Shown here: positions 1 through 7,307 of the stretch, in pieces
Layout: each line of letters begins with the position of its first letter
Numbering within the stretch: position 1 is the first letter of the stretch
DNA from: Actinomycetota bacterium
GTDB taxonomy: Bacteria; Actinomycetota; Actinomycetes; Nanopelagicales; Nanopelagicaceae
Direction of reading: 5' to 3'
DNA length: 9,965 bases
Assembly (NCBI GenBank): GCA_947463335.1
Contig: CANHRF010000028.1
Coordinates: 1-9,965 of the forward strand
Position numbers and translations under genes: made by a program
Notes under the pieces: generated by a model
The model's database searches: none
The model's input: the letters and a program-made list of their open reading frames with translations, nothing else
Told to the model about the DNA's origin: nothing

Positions 1-683
1 GTAGCTGCTGCAATTGCCTGAGCGGTCTGAGTCGTGCGCGCTAACGGTGAGGAAATTAAGACTTCAGGATTTAATTTTGCAATCGCCCCTGCTACAGCAG
101 CAGCTTGTGACAGTCCCTTTTCGGTTAACTCCGGATTTAATGGACCCACTCCTGAAAACTTTCGCATAGGCGTTAAGACAGTCTCACCGTGGCGGACCAT
201 GTAAATCATTGTCGGTACTTCATCACTGCGCATACGTTCTGATAAGTAATTCTGCTGAACTTGGGCTTCAGGTTTGTGGGCAGAACCGCCATCTAAAGCT
301 TTATTTGCCAAACGATCTGCGTGCGAATTTTCATCGCGTGGAATCCAAGAGTAAGTAACTAAAGAAGGGTCGTGCGCTGCGCGACATTGCTTTGCTAGAT
401 CACGCATATCTGCATGCTTGATCTGCCAACGCCCAGACATTTGCTCGACAACTAATTTTGAATCCATTGCTACTTCAACAGTGGCAGCAGCATCTAACTT
501 ATTAATATGGCTCAAGCCGGCAAGTAATCCGCTGTATTCAGCCACGTTATTTGTTGCGATACCGATTACATCAAAGAGTTCGGCAACAATTTTTCCGCCT
601 TCGGTTACAACCGCTCCATAACCTGCTGGGCCGGGGTTTCCACGTGAACCGCCATCGGCAGTTAATTTGAAGTGTCGCGCCAT
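1..683 (-). CDS. Bifunctional RNase H / histidine phosphatase, 3' end beyond the window
   Basis: I translated this from the minus strand; it is open from the ATG at 683 to the left edge (227 codons) and is therefore partial at its C-terminus. Residues 1-132 are a type I RNase H domain that cuts RNA in RNA-DNA hybrids, with all four acidic residues visible: D10 (TADGGSRGNPGPAGYG), E49 (NNVAEY), D74 (AMDSKLV) and D123 (NSHADRLANKAL). After a short linker a histidine phosphatase domain starts, with the catalytic R164-H165-G166-E167 (YMVRHGET) and the SSPLARTTQTA segment (about 211-221). The second catalytic histidine would lie outside the window. This fusion is an actinobacterial arrangement (Rv2228c type), in which the phosphatase part has been linked to alpha-ribazole-phosphate-like substrates; the substrate here cannot be read from sequence. 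The ATG abuts the stop of the upstream zinc-ribbon gene (TAAATG) and has no clear Shine-Dalgarno, so translation is probably coupled. Confidence 0.93.
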   Translation of the reverse strand, partial: MARHFKLTADGGSRGNPGPAGYGAVVTEGGKIVAELFDVIGIATNNVAEYSGLLAGLSHINKLDAAATVEVAMDSKLVVEQMSGRWQIKHADMRDLAKQCRAAHDPSLVTYSWIPRDENSHADRLANKALDGGSAHKPEAQVQQNYLSERMRSDEVPTMIYMVRHGETVLTPMRKFSGVGPLNPELTEKGLSQAAAVAGAIAKLNPEVLISSPLARTTQTAQAIAAA

Positions 684-1412
684 TTACTTGTCACGCACCA
701 ATATGCATCGACATTCTTCACAGCGAACTAATTCATCTTCGGGCAAAGCTGCGATTCGCTGTAATTCAATGGTGTTTAGAGTCAGGTGACAGCCTTTGCA
801 TTGATTGCCCACCAACGCTGCTGCGCCTGTGCCATTGTTTGAGGCGCGGATTTTCTCGTAAAGCGCCAAAAGCTCTGGGTTCACACTCGAAACAGTCTTT
901 GCCCGCTCCTGGGCTGCCGCACTTAAATCTGCGCCAATCACAGTCAAAGCATTCTCTTTAACAATTTCTAGATTTGCGATCTCAAGAGCGAGGGTGGCCT
1001 CTTCCTCTTGCAGGGTCTTGATTCGCTCTTTAATTCCATCTACGCGCATCATTATTTCCAGTTCAACTTCTTCTAGCTCGCTACGTCGATTATTTAGCGA
1101 GATCAGTTCGTGCTGCAATTGCTCAAGTTCTTTTGCAGCGCCCGTGCCAGATGCAAGACGGGTTTCGTCTCTAGTTATACGTGAGACAACTTGTTCGACA
1201 TCTGTTTCAGCTCGGGTTAGCTCGCGCTTTACATCGCTTAACTCGGTCTCAGCAGCAATGCGCAAATCTCGCGCGTTATTGGCTTTAATCGTTAATGAAG
1301 CGATGGCAGCTATTTCAGGAAGCGCCGCAGCTTTGGCATTTAGCGAAGTGGTTGTGAAGTCGAAGCTCTGGATATCTAAAACTGAACGCTGGTCACTCGG
1401 GGTCGCCTTCAT
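684..1412 (-). CDS. Coiled-coil C4 zinc-ribbon protein (CT398/HP0958/Rv2229c-like)
   Basis: The 242-residue product has an N-terminal extended helical region rich in charged heptad-like sequence (about 35-165), expected to form an antiparallel coiled coil, then a C-terminal zinc ribbon with two CxxC knuckles, C205/C208 (QCKGCHLTLN) and C231/C234 (RCEECRC). This is the layout of the CT398/HP0958 family. HP0958 of Helicobacter binds RpoN and flagellar mRNA, but the actinobacterial members have no settled role; a nucleic-acid or protein adaptor function is inference. The ATG at 1412 is preceded by a strong GGAGG (1418-1422, minus strand) five bases away, which fixes the start. The gene directly abuts the RNase H/phosphatase gene downstream, a pairing also seen in mycobacteria, and both may act on RNA. 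It lies 40 bases downstream of tRNA-Val. Confidence 0.88.
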   Translation of the reverse strand: MKATPSDQRSVLDIQSFDFTTTSLNAKAAALPEIAAIASLTIKANNARDLRIAAETELSDVKRELTRAETDVEQVVSRITRDETRLASGTGAAKELEQLQHELISLNNRRSELEEVELEIMMRVDGIKERIKTLQEEEATLALEIANLEIVKENALTVIGADLSAAAQERAKTVSSVNPELLALYEKIRASNNGTGAAALVGNQCKGCHLTLNTIELQRIAALPEDELVRCEECRCILVRDK

Positions 1413-1417
1413 AACTT

Positions 1418-1422
1418 CCTCC
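1418..1422 (-). promoter_or_regulatory. Strong Shine-Dalgarno for the zinc-ribbon gene
   Basis: On the minus strand GGAGG sits five bases before the ATG at 1412. It is one of only a few good ribosome binding sites in the window and lets this gene initiate independently even though it follows a tRNA. Confidence 0.75.
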
Positions 1423-1452
1423 GTAAGAGTGTTTACAGCATATGGAATTTTC

Positions 1453-1527
1453 TGGTGGGCGCTGAGGGTTTCGAACCCCCGACATTCTCGGTGTAAACGA
1501 GACGCTCTACCACTGAGCTAAGCACCC
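1453..1527 (-). tRNA. tRNA-Val (anticodon UAC), CCA encoded
   Basis: The minus strand folds into a complete cloverleaf. The acceptor stem GGGTGCT pairs with AGCGCCC (one G-U). The D arm is GCTC/GAGC with loop AGTGGTA. The anticodon stem TCTCG/CGAGA encloses loop TTTACAC, giving anticodon TAC (valine, GUA and other GUN codons by wobble). The T arm is GGGGG/CCCTC with loop TTCGAAA. After the discriminator A the gene encodes CCA (1453-1455). It sits 28 bases after the peroxiredoxin stop and 40 bases before the zinc-ribbon start, on the same strand as both, so it may be excised from a longer transcript or have its own promoter. Confidence 0.97.
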
Positions 1528-1543
1528 GATTGTTGCTGGGCAA

Positions 1544-1549
1544 ATACTA
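1544..1549 (-). promoter_or_regulatory. Possible -10 box for tRNA-Val
   Basis: TAGTAT on the minus strand (four of six matches to TATAAT) lies 16 bases before the mature tRNA 5' end, in the gap after the peroxiredoxin gene. I see no convincing -35 hexamer at the right distance, so this is a weak call; read-through from the peroxiredoxin gene is the alternative. Confidence 0.3.
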
Positions 1550-1555
1550 CCTCAA

Positions 1556-2029
1556 CTAAAGAGCGGCGATTGCAGCCTTGTAATCCCCATTATTACGCGC
1601 ATCTCCGAGGCCATTTACGACTGCCCAGCGAATCACGCCTGATTTATCAATAATGAAAGTACCGCGCATCGCGCATCCCAAATCTTCGTTAAAGACTTGG
1701 AAAGCCTTGGCTGCTGCACCGTGTGGCCAGAAATCTGCAAGCACAGGGAATTTGTAACCCTCTTTTTCAGCGAAAACTTTTTGAGTAAAAGGTGAATCAC
1801 ACGAGATTGCTAAAACTTGAACATCATCATTTTGGAATGCAGATAAATCATCACGGATTGCGCAAAGTTCGCCCGTACAAGTTCCGGTGAATGCAAAGGG
1901 AATGAAGAGAACGACTACGTTCTTATCTCCCTTAAATGAGGAGAGAGAAACTTTTCCACCGTGCTGATCCTTTAACTCAAAATCTGGAGCAACGGATCCA
2001 ACTGATAAACCTGTAATTGTTTGAGTCAT
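1556..2029 (-). CDS. AhpE-like peroxiredoxin (thioredoxin-fold peroxidase)
   Basis: The 157-residue cytosolic protein reduces hydrogen peroxide, organic hydroperoxides or peroxynitrite at a peroxidatic cysteine. The active-site signature PxxxTxxC is present as P44, T48, C51 (PFAFTGTCTGELC), and the supporting arginine is R122 (AMRGTF). The WPHGAAAKAFQVFNE and RGTFIIDKSGVIR stretches and the overall length fit the AhpE group known from M. tuberculosis Rv2238c. A second cysteine, C56, lies five residues after C51, the spacing used as a resolving cysteine in BCP-type peroxiredoxins; C77 and C119 are also present, so a one-Cys mechanism should not be assumed. The gene starts nine bases after the DUF3052 stop, with no recognisable Shine-Dalgarno before the ATG, so it is probably read as part of the same operon by coupled translation. 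Its electron donor cannot be told from the window. Confidence 0.93.
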   Translation of the reverse strand: MTQTITGLSVGSVAPDFELKDQHGGKVSLSSFKGDKNVVVLFIPFAFTGTCTGELCAIRDDLSAFQNDDVQVLAISCDSPFTQKVFAEKEGYKFPVLADFWPHGAAAKAFQVFNEDLGCAMRGTFIIDKSGVIRWAVVNGLGDARNNGDYKAAIAAL

Positions 2030-2038
2030 ATGAGAAAT

Positions 2039-2452
2039 CTAGCGCTTGCCAGCCTTTCGTGCGACTAGGCGAGTTGCTGTCCAATCATTTGCTACAGCTA
2101 GCGTTGATGTTTGGCTGAGGCCGGCAATCGGTGCGGCATCTTGAATATCACTTGGCTCCACGTGTCCATCGCGCCCAACTTTGGGAGTCAGAACCCAAAT
2201 TGGTCCGGTCTCACTCAAATAAGTCAGCGCATCCATCAACTCATCTACGAGATCTCCGTCACCATCGCGCCACCACAAGAGCACGGCATCGACGACTTCA
2301 GTGGCCGTTCCTTCTACAAATTTCGTACCGGTGGTTGCTGCGATCTCTTTACGTAAGACGTCATCACAATCTGCGTCATAACCGACTTCAAGGACAATCT
2401 CGCCTTGAGCAAATCCCATCCCCTTTGCCACGGGATAAGTCCACCGAAACAT
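2039..2452 (-). CDS. DUF3052 family protein, divergent from aceE
   Basis: The 137-residue protein matches the actinobacterial DUF3052 family (Rv2239c type) through most of its length. The hallmark is the acidic LLWWRDGDGDLVDELMDAL block (58-76), followed by PIWVLTPKVGRDGHVEPSDI (84-103) and a C-terminal DWTATRLV. It has no signal peptide or membrane segment and no known catalytic motif. The reading frame stays open upstream to an ATG at 2533 that would overlap the aceE start codon, but the ATG at 2452 is preferred: AAAGG lies four bases upstream, and the 27 extra residues do not resemble the family as I recall it. The function is unknown. Its repeated position next to aceE in actinobacteria, and here head-to-head with it, suggests a link to pyruvate dehydrogenase or central carbon control, but that is inference. 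It leads the minus-strand operon with peroxiredoxin. Confidence 0.9.
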   Translation of the reverse strand: MFRWTYPVAKGMGFAQGEIVLEVGYDADCDDVLRKEIAATTGTKFVEGTATEVVDAVLLWWRDGDGDLVDELMDALTYLSETGPIWVLTPKVGRDGHVEPSDIQDAAPIAGLSQTSTLAVANDWTATRLVARKAGKR

Positions 2453-2465
2453 TTGACCTTTGACA
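2452..2465. repeat. Tandem heptamer TTTGACC-TTTGACA at the DUF3052 start / aceE -35 box
   Basis: Two copies of TTTGAC(C/A) lie head to tail with a seven-base period. The right copy contains the exact TTGACA -35 hexamer of the aceE promoter. On the opposite strand the repeat reads TGTCAAAGGTCAAA and contains the DUF3052 Shine-Dalgarno and touches its start codon. It may be a chance by-product of the two signals overlapping or an operator. Confidence 0.45.
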
Positions 2466-2488
2466 AGGGTTTTCTGAGAGTAAATATT
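2460..2488 (+). promoter_or_regulatory. Sigma-70-like promoter for aceE
   Basis: A perfect TTGACA -35 (2460-2465) is followed after 17 bases by AATATT (2483-2488), a four-of-six -10 match keeping A2 and T6. Transcription would start near 2495 and leave a leader of about 37 bases before the ATG at 2532. AATATT is its own reverse complement, so it could also serve as a -10 for the DUF3052 operon on the minus strand, although I see no good -35 on that side. A second, weaker possibility is GAGAAT (2520-2525) six bases before the ATG, which would give a leaderless aceE message. Confidence 0.55.
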
Positions 2489-2531
2489 GGCTGATTTTGC
2501 TCTACCGCTGCGTACACGCGAGAATACGACC

Positions 2532-5252
2532 ATGAGCGAGAATTTCGGCGTCCCAGATCAGATCATCGACCAGCTAGTAGATATCGACCCGACCGAGACC
2601 GCTGAATGGCAGGCCTCATTCGATGCCGCACTCAATAGCGCTGGACCGGTCCGTGCTCGTTACTTGATTTTAAAGTTGCTACAGCGCGCGCACGAAAAAA
2701 ATATTGGCGTCGCCGCACTTCGCAATACTGATTACATCAACACAATTACTCCTGAGCACGAACCTGCATTCCCTGGTGATGAAGCGATTGAACGTCGCAT
2801 CCGCGCATTTATTCGCTGGAACGCTGCAATGTTGGTGCACCGTGCACAGCGCCCAGGTGTCGGCGTCGGTGGACATATTTCAACTTATGCATCATCTGCA
2901 GCACTTTACGAAGTTGGTTTCAACCACTTCTTCCGCGGACAAGATCATCCCGGCGGCGGAGATCAAGTTTTCTTCCAAGGACACGCATCTCCCGGAATGT
3001 ATGCACGCGCATTTATGGAAGGCCGCTTAAGCGAAGATCAGTTAGATGGTTTCCGCCAAGAACTTTCGCATAAAGGTGGCGGGTTATCTTCATATCCACA
3101 CCCACGTTTAATGCCTGAGTTCTGGCAGTTCCCAACTGTTTCGATGGGTATCGGACCAATCAACGCGATCTATCAAGCGCGCTTCAATCGTTACTTACAT
3201 AATCGTGGAATTAAAGATACTAGCCAGCAAAATGTTTGGGCTTTCCTTGGCGATGGCGAAGTCGATGAAGTAGATACCTTGGGTGCGATTGGTCTGGCAT
3301 CGCGCGAGAAGTTAGATAACTTAACTTTCGTTGTTAACTGTAACTTGCAACGCCTTGATGGACCGGTTCGTGGAAATGGCAAGATTATTCAAGAACTTGA
3401 ATCCATTTTCGGTGGCGCTGGTTGGAATGTAATCAAAGTCGTATGGGGCCGTGAATGGGATCCTCTGTTGGCTCAGGATCGCGAAGGCGCGCTAGTTAAT
3501 TTGATGAATACAACTTTAGATGGCGATTACCAAACATTTAAGGGTGAAAGCGGCGCATATGTCCGTGAAAACTTCTTTGGCCGCGATCCACGCACTGCTG
3601 CCATGGTTTCGAGTTGGTCAGATGAGCAAATCTGGGCGTTAAAGCGCGGTGGACATGATTACCGCAAGTTATATGCCGCATATTCAGCAGCAACACAACC
3701 AAATGGTCGCCCAACAGTTATCTTGGCAAAGACTGTAAAGGGTTGGACTCTCGGTTCTCACTTTGAAGCTCGTAACTCAACGCACCAGATGAAGAAGATG
3801 ACCTTAGAAGATATTCGCGAATTCCGTGATCGTCTGGGAATTCCAATTTCTGATGACAAGTTAGATAAATACACACCTTCTTATTACAAGCCAGCTGAAG
3901 ATTCAGCGGAAGCTAAGTATCTGCAAGAACGTCGTGCAGCCCTTGGTGGATCTCTGCCACGTCGTCGCAGCGTTTCTCGCCCATTGGCACAACCAGCAGA
4001 TGAGGCTTACGAATCTGTTCGTCGCGGATCGGGTCAACAAGAAATCGCTACAACCATGGCCTTTGTCCGCATGCTTAAAGATTTAGTTAAAGATCCCGGA
4101 CTCGGTGCACGTTTAGTGCCGATCATTCCTGACGAAGCTCGCACATTCGGAATGGATTCATTATTCCCAACGCTAAAGATTTACTCACCTCACGGTCAGC
4201 AGTACACAGCAGTGGACCGTGAATTGATGTTGTCTTACAAGGAATCAACTTCTGGCGTTATCTTGCACGAAGGAATTAACGAAGCAGGATCAGTCGCATC
4301 ATTTACTGCAGTTGGGTCTTCGTATTCAACTCACGATGAACCGATGATTCCGATTTACATCTTCTACTCAATGTTCGGATTCCAGCGCACCGGAGATGCC
4401 TTCTGGGCGGCATCCGATCAGCTAGTTCGTGGCTTTGTCGTCGGTGCAACCGCCGGTCGCACCACGCTAAATGGCGAAGGTTTACAACACGAAGATGGCC
4501 ATTCTCCGCTCTTGGCATCTACCAACCCAGCTGTCGTTGCTTACGATCCGGCATATGCGTACGAGCTTGGACATATCGTTAAAGATGGTCTGCGTCGTAT
4601 GTATGGTGAAAATAGTGAGAACGTTTATTACTACCTAACTGTCTACAACGAGCCATATGTGCAGCCATCTGAACCAGATAACCTTGATGTTGATGGATTG
4701 TTAAAGGGAATTTACTTATTCCAGAACGGTGAAAAACAGCGCAAGAAGAATGCACAGATCTTGGCATCTGGCGTCGGCGTCAACTGGGCGCTAAAGGCGG
4801 CGAAGTTACTGCAATCAGATTGGGGAGTATCCGCTTCGGTTTGGTCAGTTACTTCTTGGAATGAGCTGCGACGTGACGGACTTGCCGTTGATCGCCACAA
4901 CTTCCTAAATCCAAGTGATCATCGCAGCGCTTACATCACTAATAAGTTAAAGGGTGCTCCTGGTCCGGTCATTGCAGTTAGCGATTACATGCGTTCAGTG
5001 CAAGATCAGATCGCTCCTTGGGTAGAGCAAGAATTTGTCTCGCTTGGAACCGATGGCTTTGGTCTATCTGATACTCGCGGTGCTCTGCGTCGCCACTTTA
5101 AAGTTGATGCTGAGTCAATTGTTATTGCGACCCTGGCTTCACTCGCTAAAACTGGCGAAGTTAAGCAGAGCGTTGTTCAAGATGCGATCAATAAGTATCA
5201 GATCAATGACATTAGCGCCGCAGATCCAGGCAATACAGAAGGCTCTGGCTAA
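2532..5252 (+). CDS. aceE: Pyruvate dehydrogenase E1 component, homodimeric type
   Basis: The 906-residue enzyme decarboxylates pyruvate using thiamine diphosphate and passes the acetyl group to the lipoyl E2, feeding acetyl-CoA into the TCA cycle. The full AceE fold is present. Near the N-terminus are [13 protein letters not shown] and [28 protein letters not shown] (the H115 region). The thiamine-diphosphate motif begins at GDGE (240-243) and ends at NCN (269-271). The active-site loop histidine is H418 (STHQMKK), and the middle domain carries HEGINEAG (E580 is the likely cofactor-activating glutamate) and [16 protein letters not shown] (642-657). The C-terminal domain appears complete, and length is usual for actinobacteria. 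An in-frame TTG at 2487 extends the frame by 15 codons but falls inside the predicted -10 box, so the ATG at 2532 is preferred; no clear Shine-Dalgarno precedes it. The gene stands alone on the plus strand, without E2 or E3 genes, as is common in actinobacteria. Confidence 0.97.
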   Translation: MSENFGVPDQIIDQLVDIDPTETAEWQASFDAALNSAGPVRARYLILKLLQRAHEKNIGVAALRNTDYINTITPEHEPAFPGDEAIERRIRAFIRWNAAMLVHRAQRPGVGVGGHISTYASSAALYEVGFNHFFRGQDHPGGGDQVFFQGHASPGMYARAFMEGRLSEDQLDGFRQELSHKGGGLSSYPHPRLMPEFWQFPTVSMGIGPINAIYQARFNRYLHNRGIKDTSQQNVWAFLGDGEVDEVDTLGAIGLASREKLDNLTFVVNCNLQRLDGPVRGNGKIIQELESIFGGAGWNVIKVVWGREWDPLLAQDREGALVNLMNTTLDGDYQTFKGESGAYVRENFFGRDPRTAAMVSSWSDEQIWALKRGGHDYRKLYAAYSAATQPNGRPTVILAKTVKGWTLGSHFEARNSTHQMKKMTLEDIREFRDRLGIPISDDKLDKYTPSYYKPAEDSAEAKYLQERRAALGGSLPRRRSVSRPLAQPADEAYESVRRGSGQQEIATTMAFVRMLKDLVKDPGLGARLVPIIPDEARTFGMDSLFPTLKIYSPHGQQYTAVDRELMLSYKESTSGVILHEGINEAGSVASFTAVGSSYSTHDEPMIPIYIFYSMFGFQRTGDAFWAASDQLVRGFVVGATAGRTTLNGEGLQHEDGHSPLLASTNPAVVAYDPAYAYELGHIVKDGLRRMYGENSENVYYYLTVYNEPYVQPSEPDNLDVDGLLKGIYLFQNGEKQRKKNAQILASGVGVNWALKAAKLLQSDWGVSASVWSVTSWNELRRDGLAVDRHNFLNPSDHRSAYITNKLKGAPGPVIAVSDYMRSVQDQIAPWVEQEFVSLGTDGFGLSDTRGALRRHFKVDAESIVIATLASLAKTGEVKQSVVQDAINKYQINDISAADPGNTEGSG

Positions 5253-5270
5253 AGCGATTTAATCGGCTTT
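5251..5270. terminator. Possible small bidirectional terminator between convergent aceE and MFS genes
   Basis: AAAGCGAT-TTA-ATCGGCTTT can form a hairpin of eight pairs with one bulged G and a three-base loop. It has A residues on one flank and TTTT on the other, so it could act on both strands. Both stop codons (aceE TAA at 5250-5252, MFS TAA at 5259-5261 on the minus strand) lie within or against it. The stem is AT-rich and short, so its strength is doubtful. Confidence 0.35.
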
Positions 5271-6446
5271 TACTGCGCTGGCGAAGATCGCGGCGCTTAT
5301 CAGCATTAACCCGGGAATGGTTAAGGCAATTGCCAACGATCCCGTAAATTGCGCGGTCCAAGCGACTATCGCCTTCACAACAAATACTGATGACACATTA
5401 ACCACGCCCATTTGACCGATAACCACCGCACTTGGCAGTGAGGATCGTCGGTTTGCTGCGGCAAAGAACGCTGGTGTTATTACTGAAGAACCAATCCCAG
5501 CAAATGCAAAGGCGATACAGGTTGTAGCCAATGCAAAATTCTTATGTTCAGCAGGTATCTGAGCTGTGATTGCCAGAAATAGCAGAAAGCCGCCGCCGCC
5601 AAATACCGCTAAAAAGCGAACCATGTGATGAACGTGGAAACGAATTGCCAATTTACCGGCATTTAGCCTTCCGGTGATTATCGCAATCATAAAAATTACG
5701 TAGGGAAATGCAGCTAATCCAGGGTTCACACCTAATCGCTCTTTAGCAAAGATAGCCGACCAGTCACCCGTGGAAAGTTCTATGAAAACAGCAGCTAAAA
5801 ATCCACCACTAACCAGCCAGTCGATTCTAAATGAGGTAAAGAGAGTCTTAAGCGGCAGATGATCTTCTTCATTCTTATTAGGCTTAACAAGAACTGGTGT
5901 CAGGCGTTGCACTATTGCTGTTATAGCAAGTGTCGCAATGATTGCTAATCCACCCACGTGCACAGAGAGACTGACATAATTTACGATAATTCCAGAAAAC
6001 ACTGCGGTCAATAAAGCGCCGAGCGACCACATGCCGTGAAGTCGAGAAACTGTTAAATCCTTTACTCTCTGCATCGCATCAAAACCTTGGGCATTTATGC
6101 AAATATGATAAGCAGAGGAACTCCAGCCAATTGCTATGTTGCAGATAAGGAAAATGCCAGCGGAATTCGTTTGAACAATGAAGAAGTAGGCGGCTCCCAT
6201 AATCCAGAGATTGGTCAAGATAACTCGCTTTATTCCATATTTGTGGACCAAGTGGCCACTAAAAAATAAACTGACAATTCCGCCAAGGGCGGCAGTGCTG
6301 ATGAGAGTCCCAAATCCACCAAGATTTAAACCCAGATTCGCTTTAATCTCAGGAAAGCGTGGAATCCAAGACATTAGCAAAAATGCATAGACGAAAAAGA
6401 GTGCTTGAATTAATTTATATTCGGTTGCGGGCTTAACTGTATTCAT
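5259..6446 (-). CDS. MFS transporter, YbjJ/fucose-permease-like
   Basis: The 395-residue protein is almost entirely hydrophobic, with about twelve predicted membrane helices split by a polar central loop (about 183-208, KPNKNEEDHLPLK). The TM2-TM3 loop carries a degenerate MFS motif A, GHLVHKYGIKRV (64-75). WIPRFPEIKANLGL near the N-terminus and STGDWSAIFAKERLGV after TM7 resemble the YbjJ-like branch of sugar/drug permeases. Substrate and direction of transport cannot be deduced. The ATG at 6446 directly follows the stop of the YbbN-like gene (TAAATG) without a Shine-Dalgarno, so it is the last gene of the DUF4032-YbbN-MFS operon and probably depends on re-initiation. It converges on aceE with six bases between the stop codons. 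Confidence 0.9.
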   Translation of the reverse strand: MNTVKPATEYKLIQALFFVYAFLLMSWIPRFPEIKANLGLNLGGFGTLISTAALGGIVSLFFSGHLVHKYGIKRVILTNLWIMGAAYFFIVQTNSAGIFLICNIAIGWSSSAYHICINAQGFDAMQRVKDLTVSRLHGMWSLGALLTAVFSGIIVNYVSLSVHVGGLAIIATLAITAIVQRLTPVLVKPNKNEEDHLPLKTLFTSFRIDWLVSGGFLAAVFIELSTGDWSAIFAKERLGVNPGLAAFPYVIFMIAIITGRLNAGKLAIRFHVHHMVRFLAVFGGGGFLLFLAITAQIPAEHKNFALATTCIAFAFAGIGSSVITPAFFAAANRRSSLPSAVVIGQMGVVNVSSVFVVKAIVAWTAQFTGSLAIALTIPGLMLISAAIFASAVKAD

Positions 6447-7307
6447 TTAGAACAACGCATTTGCTAGCGCTGCGCGAGCTTTTATAACTCGTGGATCAGC
6501 TGGGTCGACTAGGGCAAATAATTCGAGTAAACGATCTTTAGCAATCTTCTTTTCGGGACCATCTAAAGTTTGAATAAGTCGAAGTAAGCGAGCGAATGCT
6601 GGCTCTAGGTAGCCACTAACAACTTCTATATCGGCGCATTGGATTTGAATTTCTAGATCATCAGGTAATGCGACCGCATCTTGCATAATCTTTGCGCCAT
6701 CTAAACCATCTGTTCTTCCCAAAAGCTGAGTCTGAGCCAGCCCCAAGGTAGCGAAAGAATCTCCTGGCTTGCGCGCCAATAACTTCTTATATGCAGCCTC
6801 GGCAGTTGCGTAATCCCCCGCGTCCAATGCAGCAATCGCCTCTTCTTCTTCAGGTTCAATCTTTTCAACCGGCGCTTCGCCTACTCCTTGTTCAGCAGAA
6901 AGTGCCAAGACTTTATCTATCACCATACGAATTTGTGCTTCTGGATATGGTTGTTCGAAGAGCGGAACCATTTGTTCATTAATAATCGCAACTGCAAATG
7001 GAACGGCACGCACCTGCAGCGCTTGAGCTACTTGCGGATGGGCATCTACATCAACGCGCCCCAAGATCCAGGCTTCTTGATCATCCGCGGCGAGCTTGCC
7101 GAGAATTGCTACAACCTCTTCTGACTCAACAGATCGCGGTGACCAGCAAATCAAAATTATCGGTTTACTTTTCGATACCGCTATAAACTCTTCGGTGAAA
7201 TTTTGAGGAGATATCTCAACTCCTGGCATTGGGCCAGTTGGCTCTGCTTTCGGTTTTCCAAGCGAACTTAGATCAACAGCGCGCCCGAAATTTGGAGGCA
7301 GAGTCAC
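6447..7307 (-). CDS. YbbN/CnoX-like thioredoxin-domain and TPR protein
   Basis: The 286-residue soluble protein has an N-terminal thioredoxin fold (about 30-140) and a C-terminal TPR-like helical region (about 150-286, including GDYATAEAAYKKLLARKPGD). At the thioredoxin active site the usual WCxxC is replaced by W55-S-P-R-S, so both catalytic cysteines are missing; the cis-proline loop is kept (VRAVPF, P103). E. coli YbbN (CnoX), with SxxC at this place, is a chaperone-linked holdase rather than a thioredoxin reductase substrate, and this protein likely has a similar protein-binding role. C54, just before W55, and C224 are the only cysteines. The start is GTG at 7307, supported by AAGGAG eight bases upstream; it overlaps the DUF4032 stop by four bases (GTGA), so the two are translationally coupled. 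Confidence 0.9.
   Translation of the reverse strand: MTLPPNFGRAVDLSSLGKPKAEPTGPMPGVEISPQNFTEEFIAVSKSKPIILICWSPRSVESEEVVAILGKLAADDQEAWILGRVDVDAHPQVAQALQVRAVPFAVAIINEQMVPLFEQPYPEAQIRMVIDKVLALSAEQGVGEAPVEKIEPEEEEAIAALDAGDYATAEAAYKKLLARKPGDSFATLGLAQTQLLGRTDGLDGAKIMQDAVALPDDLEIQIQCADIEVVSGYLEPAFARLLRLIQTLDGPEKKIAKDRLLELFALVDPADPRVIKARAALANALF

Noticed and set aside
994..1521. Long plus-strand open frame opposite the zinc-ribbon gene and tRNA
   Set aside because: It is serine/arginine-rich antisense of a coiled-coil gene, runs through the tRNA, and lacks any recognisable domain; the minus-strand gene has a strong ribosome site and conserved CxxC pairs.
2487..2531. TTG start for aceE at 2487
   Set aside because: It falls inside the predicted -10 element, so it would not be in the transcript; the ATG at 2532 gives a usual AceE length.
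2453..2533. N-terminal extension of DUF3052 to the ATG at 2533
   Set aside because: It would overlap the aceE start codon and cover the aceE promoter, and the extra residues do not look like the family; the ATG at 2452 has an AAAGG site.
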